Both the position numbers and the translations under genes were made by a program. The notes under the pieces were generated by a model. That model had not been told where the DNA came from and searched no databases. It saw only the letters and a list, made by a program, of their open reading frames with translations. Positions 61,983 through 64,000 of a DNA stretch of 64,000 bases are shown piece after piece (the stretch's first letter is position 1; the number at the start of each line of letters is the position of its first letter). The stretch is from Pampus argenteus (lineage: Eukaryota > Chordata > Actinopteri > Scombriformes > Stromateidae): the NCBI GenBank assembly GCA_036937835.1, contig CM072863.1, positions 18,970,501-19,034,500 on the forward strand, read 5' to 3'.

Positions 61983-64000
61983 GTGAGTCCTACTTACCAG
62001 CACCACAGACAAACACACACACATGCAGACACATTAGCACAGTGACCTTTCACCTCTGCAGGCTGGTTGTGACCCCTTAGCGTCTGCCACATGTTCACAA
62101 GTCTGTGATTTCTTTGTGGATTGTGAGCTAAAACTGGCAGCTTCTACTAAATAAAACCACCTTAGTGTGGATTCATTTAGCTCCACTGTGTGCAGATGAT
62201 CGGTGCCAATTAGTGTCAATTGATTTTGCCTTCCCCGTGGTTTCTTCTGAGCAGTGTTTTTATATGTAAATAAGGTTTTGGAGTGTGCAGTCAAACAGAG
62301 TCTGCTGCCTGAGTGAAAGCTGACAGCCGGACAGCCAGCATGCAGTAAGTGGGACAGAGTATCGATGCTGATTTACCGAAGCGATTCCAGTTCAGAAAGT
62401 CCCGATTCCATTTGTTTTTTTGATTTGATTTGATTTAGTATCTATTCGTTTTGGCATATTTCGGTTACAACACCAATTTTGCTCAGACATGAAAGAGATT
62501 CTCAGGGAACCAATGCTGCAAATTGTACATAAAAATCCTTTAACTGGGTGCATTATTAAAAATATGAATGTTTATATTAATAATTGACCCCAAAGCAGTT
62601 ACATTAATGTCCTTTTTTTCAACATGACCAACACACTGGCCTACAGTAGTCAACACAGTATAGTGCAGCTCTACATTATTTTAACTGATCAGAGAAGAGA
62701 TGCTTTTATTGGAGTGTATAAACAGCAACTTTAGATGTTAAATCAAATCACAATCACCAGGCAGCCAGTGTAAATAAGGTGGTTGGAAACATAATGTAAA
62801 AAGGCTTGGCGGTGCCTTCAATGGAGCAGATCCTGTCACGTTCAAAGAGATCTCACTCGGCCAGATGTCGCGCAACGAGATCTCAGCTGGTCATGCGAGA
62901 CTAACGGGGTTAAAGCTTCATGCTTTATTAATCAATATCGGATCATTTAAATGAAGAGCGATTTAAATCGGAAAATCTATTCATAAGCATACTGCGACGT
63001 GTGTGTTTGAAAGTAATATTCCTCCAGCTGAGCAGGAGAGTGGCCCGGCTCCCACCCCTCAGGGAGTGAAATGTGGATTAGTCGAGAACGGACTGTTGAC
63101 TTTGATATCTCAAAGCTCCGAGTAATCTTTAAATCAAAAGCCCCCGTGGACAGATGAAACTGCGCAGTGTAAACACATTGAGGATGTGTGAGGGCTAAGA
63201 TTATCCAGCTTGTGATGATTTTAACACTGGTAAATGGCAGCAAATTAAAGGCCTTTTAAGCTCCAGATTAGTATTTCCGCGCCTCATTAAGTCAGAAGAT
63301 GAGTTGATCAGGGGAGACATGGAAACAGCAGTTGTTGTCACTCTTCCCCCCCCACACCTCCACTGTCTTACCAGCTCACACATCATACTGGAGCTCTACT
63401 TTGTCTAAAAACGCTAACGAGAAGCGGATGAGCATTAGTGACAAGCTCTGTGTATGTTTTCAATATATTGAGGAAGAGAAGACCAAATTATTTTTAGAAT
63501 ATTCACATTATTTTGGAGCATTAGGGAAGTGTGAGTAATAGGGCTTCTCCTTAATGAATTGGGCCAGGCTTGTGTCTGAGGGTTTATTTCCTCCCAGCAT
63601 TGCTTTACAAACTAATTAATTTGTCAGGATAAGGCAAATGGAACGGCACACTCCATTTTTTTAGGCACTTCATTGAAGTGGCAGCGAAAGCAAACAGTCA
63701 TAGGTATTAGGAAAACAAACCCATTAATGGCAGCGTACAGGTTAAGGACTTGGAGGAAATGTTATCTGGGGGTAAATATTTGAACAGCCCTCTGGCAGCA
63801 TGGCAAGTATTCTCAGGGAGCTCTTCCTCCTGCTTCCTAAGTGGCTTGAACTAAAGAGCCACCAGACAGGTGCTGTGGAGCAGAGAGCCTGAGGGGTCTG
63901 CAGGTAGGACGTGTGGAGGCGGACCTCAGAGGGGTCATGCTGCTGTCATGATCTGACTGACGAAACAAGATGAGACATGTCAGATGTGAGTCTCTGCAGC
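61983..64000. other. shq1 intron 9 (5' part) content
   Basis: No exon was recognised to the window edge. Within about 62360-62985 words such as 'atcaatatcggatcatttaa' and 'gcgatttaaatcggaaaatc' suggest a diverged MITE-like repeat. The sequence from about 63250 to 63800 is unique and balanced in composition. Confidence 0.45.

Overview
The window looks like nuclear DNA from a percomorph-type teleost fish. Its genes are split by GT-AG introns into vertebrate-type exons. Spacers and introns carry repeats I recognise as common in percomorph genomes: a tRNA-derived SINE with a 'ttccccattgaggg...aataaa' type tail, hAT and Tc1/mariner transposons, and short MITE-like families. No database search was possible; gene names rest on reading the translated exons and on gene order.

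Four protein-coding genes are supported, in the order PDZRN3 - PPP4R2 - GXYLT2 - SHQ1. This is the order I know from human 3p13, so the block is a conserved synteny segment. PDZRN3 (+, 732-3455) is its 3' part only: five exons with the second PDZ domain, the long C-terminal tail and the stop. A gene-free spacer of about 19.5 kb follows. PPP4R2 (-, 28789 to 23030) is complete in nine coding exons and encodes 438 residues. GXYLT2 (-, 42407 to 30956) is complete in seven coding exons and encodes 447 residues. SHQ1 (+, from 44282) has nine coding exons here, about 348 residues, and runs off the right edge. GXYLT2 and SHQ1 are head to head with their start codons about 1.9 kb apart.

The genes are not an operon and work in separate processes. 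PDZRN3 is a RING/PDZ ubiquitin ligase scaffold. PPP4R2 is a regulatory subunit of protein phosphatase 4. GXYLT2 is a xylosyltransferase acting on O-glucosylated EGF repeats such as those of Notch. SHQ1 is an assembly chaperone for H/ACA ribonucleoproteins.

The unusual material is repetitive. (1) At 20727-21241 (-) a near full-length U2 snRNA copy is joined directly to the tRNA head of a SINE, giving a chimeric retrocopy. (2) At 17643-19188 a 51-bp minisatellite abuts a decayed hAT transposase remnant on the minus strand (19200-20460). (3) At 6068-7092 there is a hAT element with terminal inverted repeats, 8-bp target duplications and a stub of a BED-finger transposase. (4) SHQ1 intron 8 holds a deleted Tc1 element (53191-53928) and a 4.7-kb composite: two copies of a 1.1-1.3 kb repeat around a 2.25-kb satellite whose periods are all multiples of three, so it throws up very long spurious reading frames. 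I did not find a convincing new functional system; the U2-SINE chimera and the satellite composite deserve a second look most.
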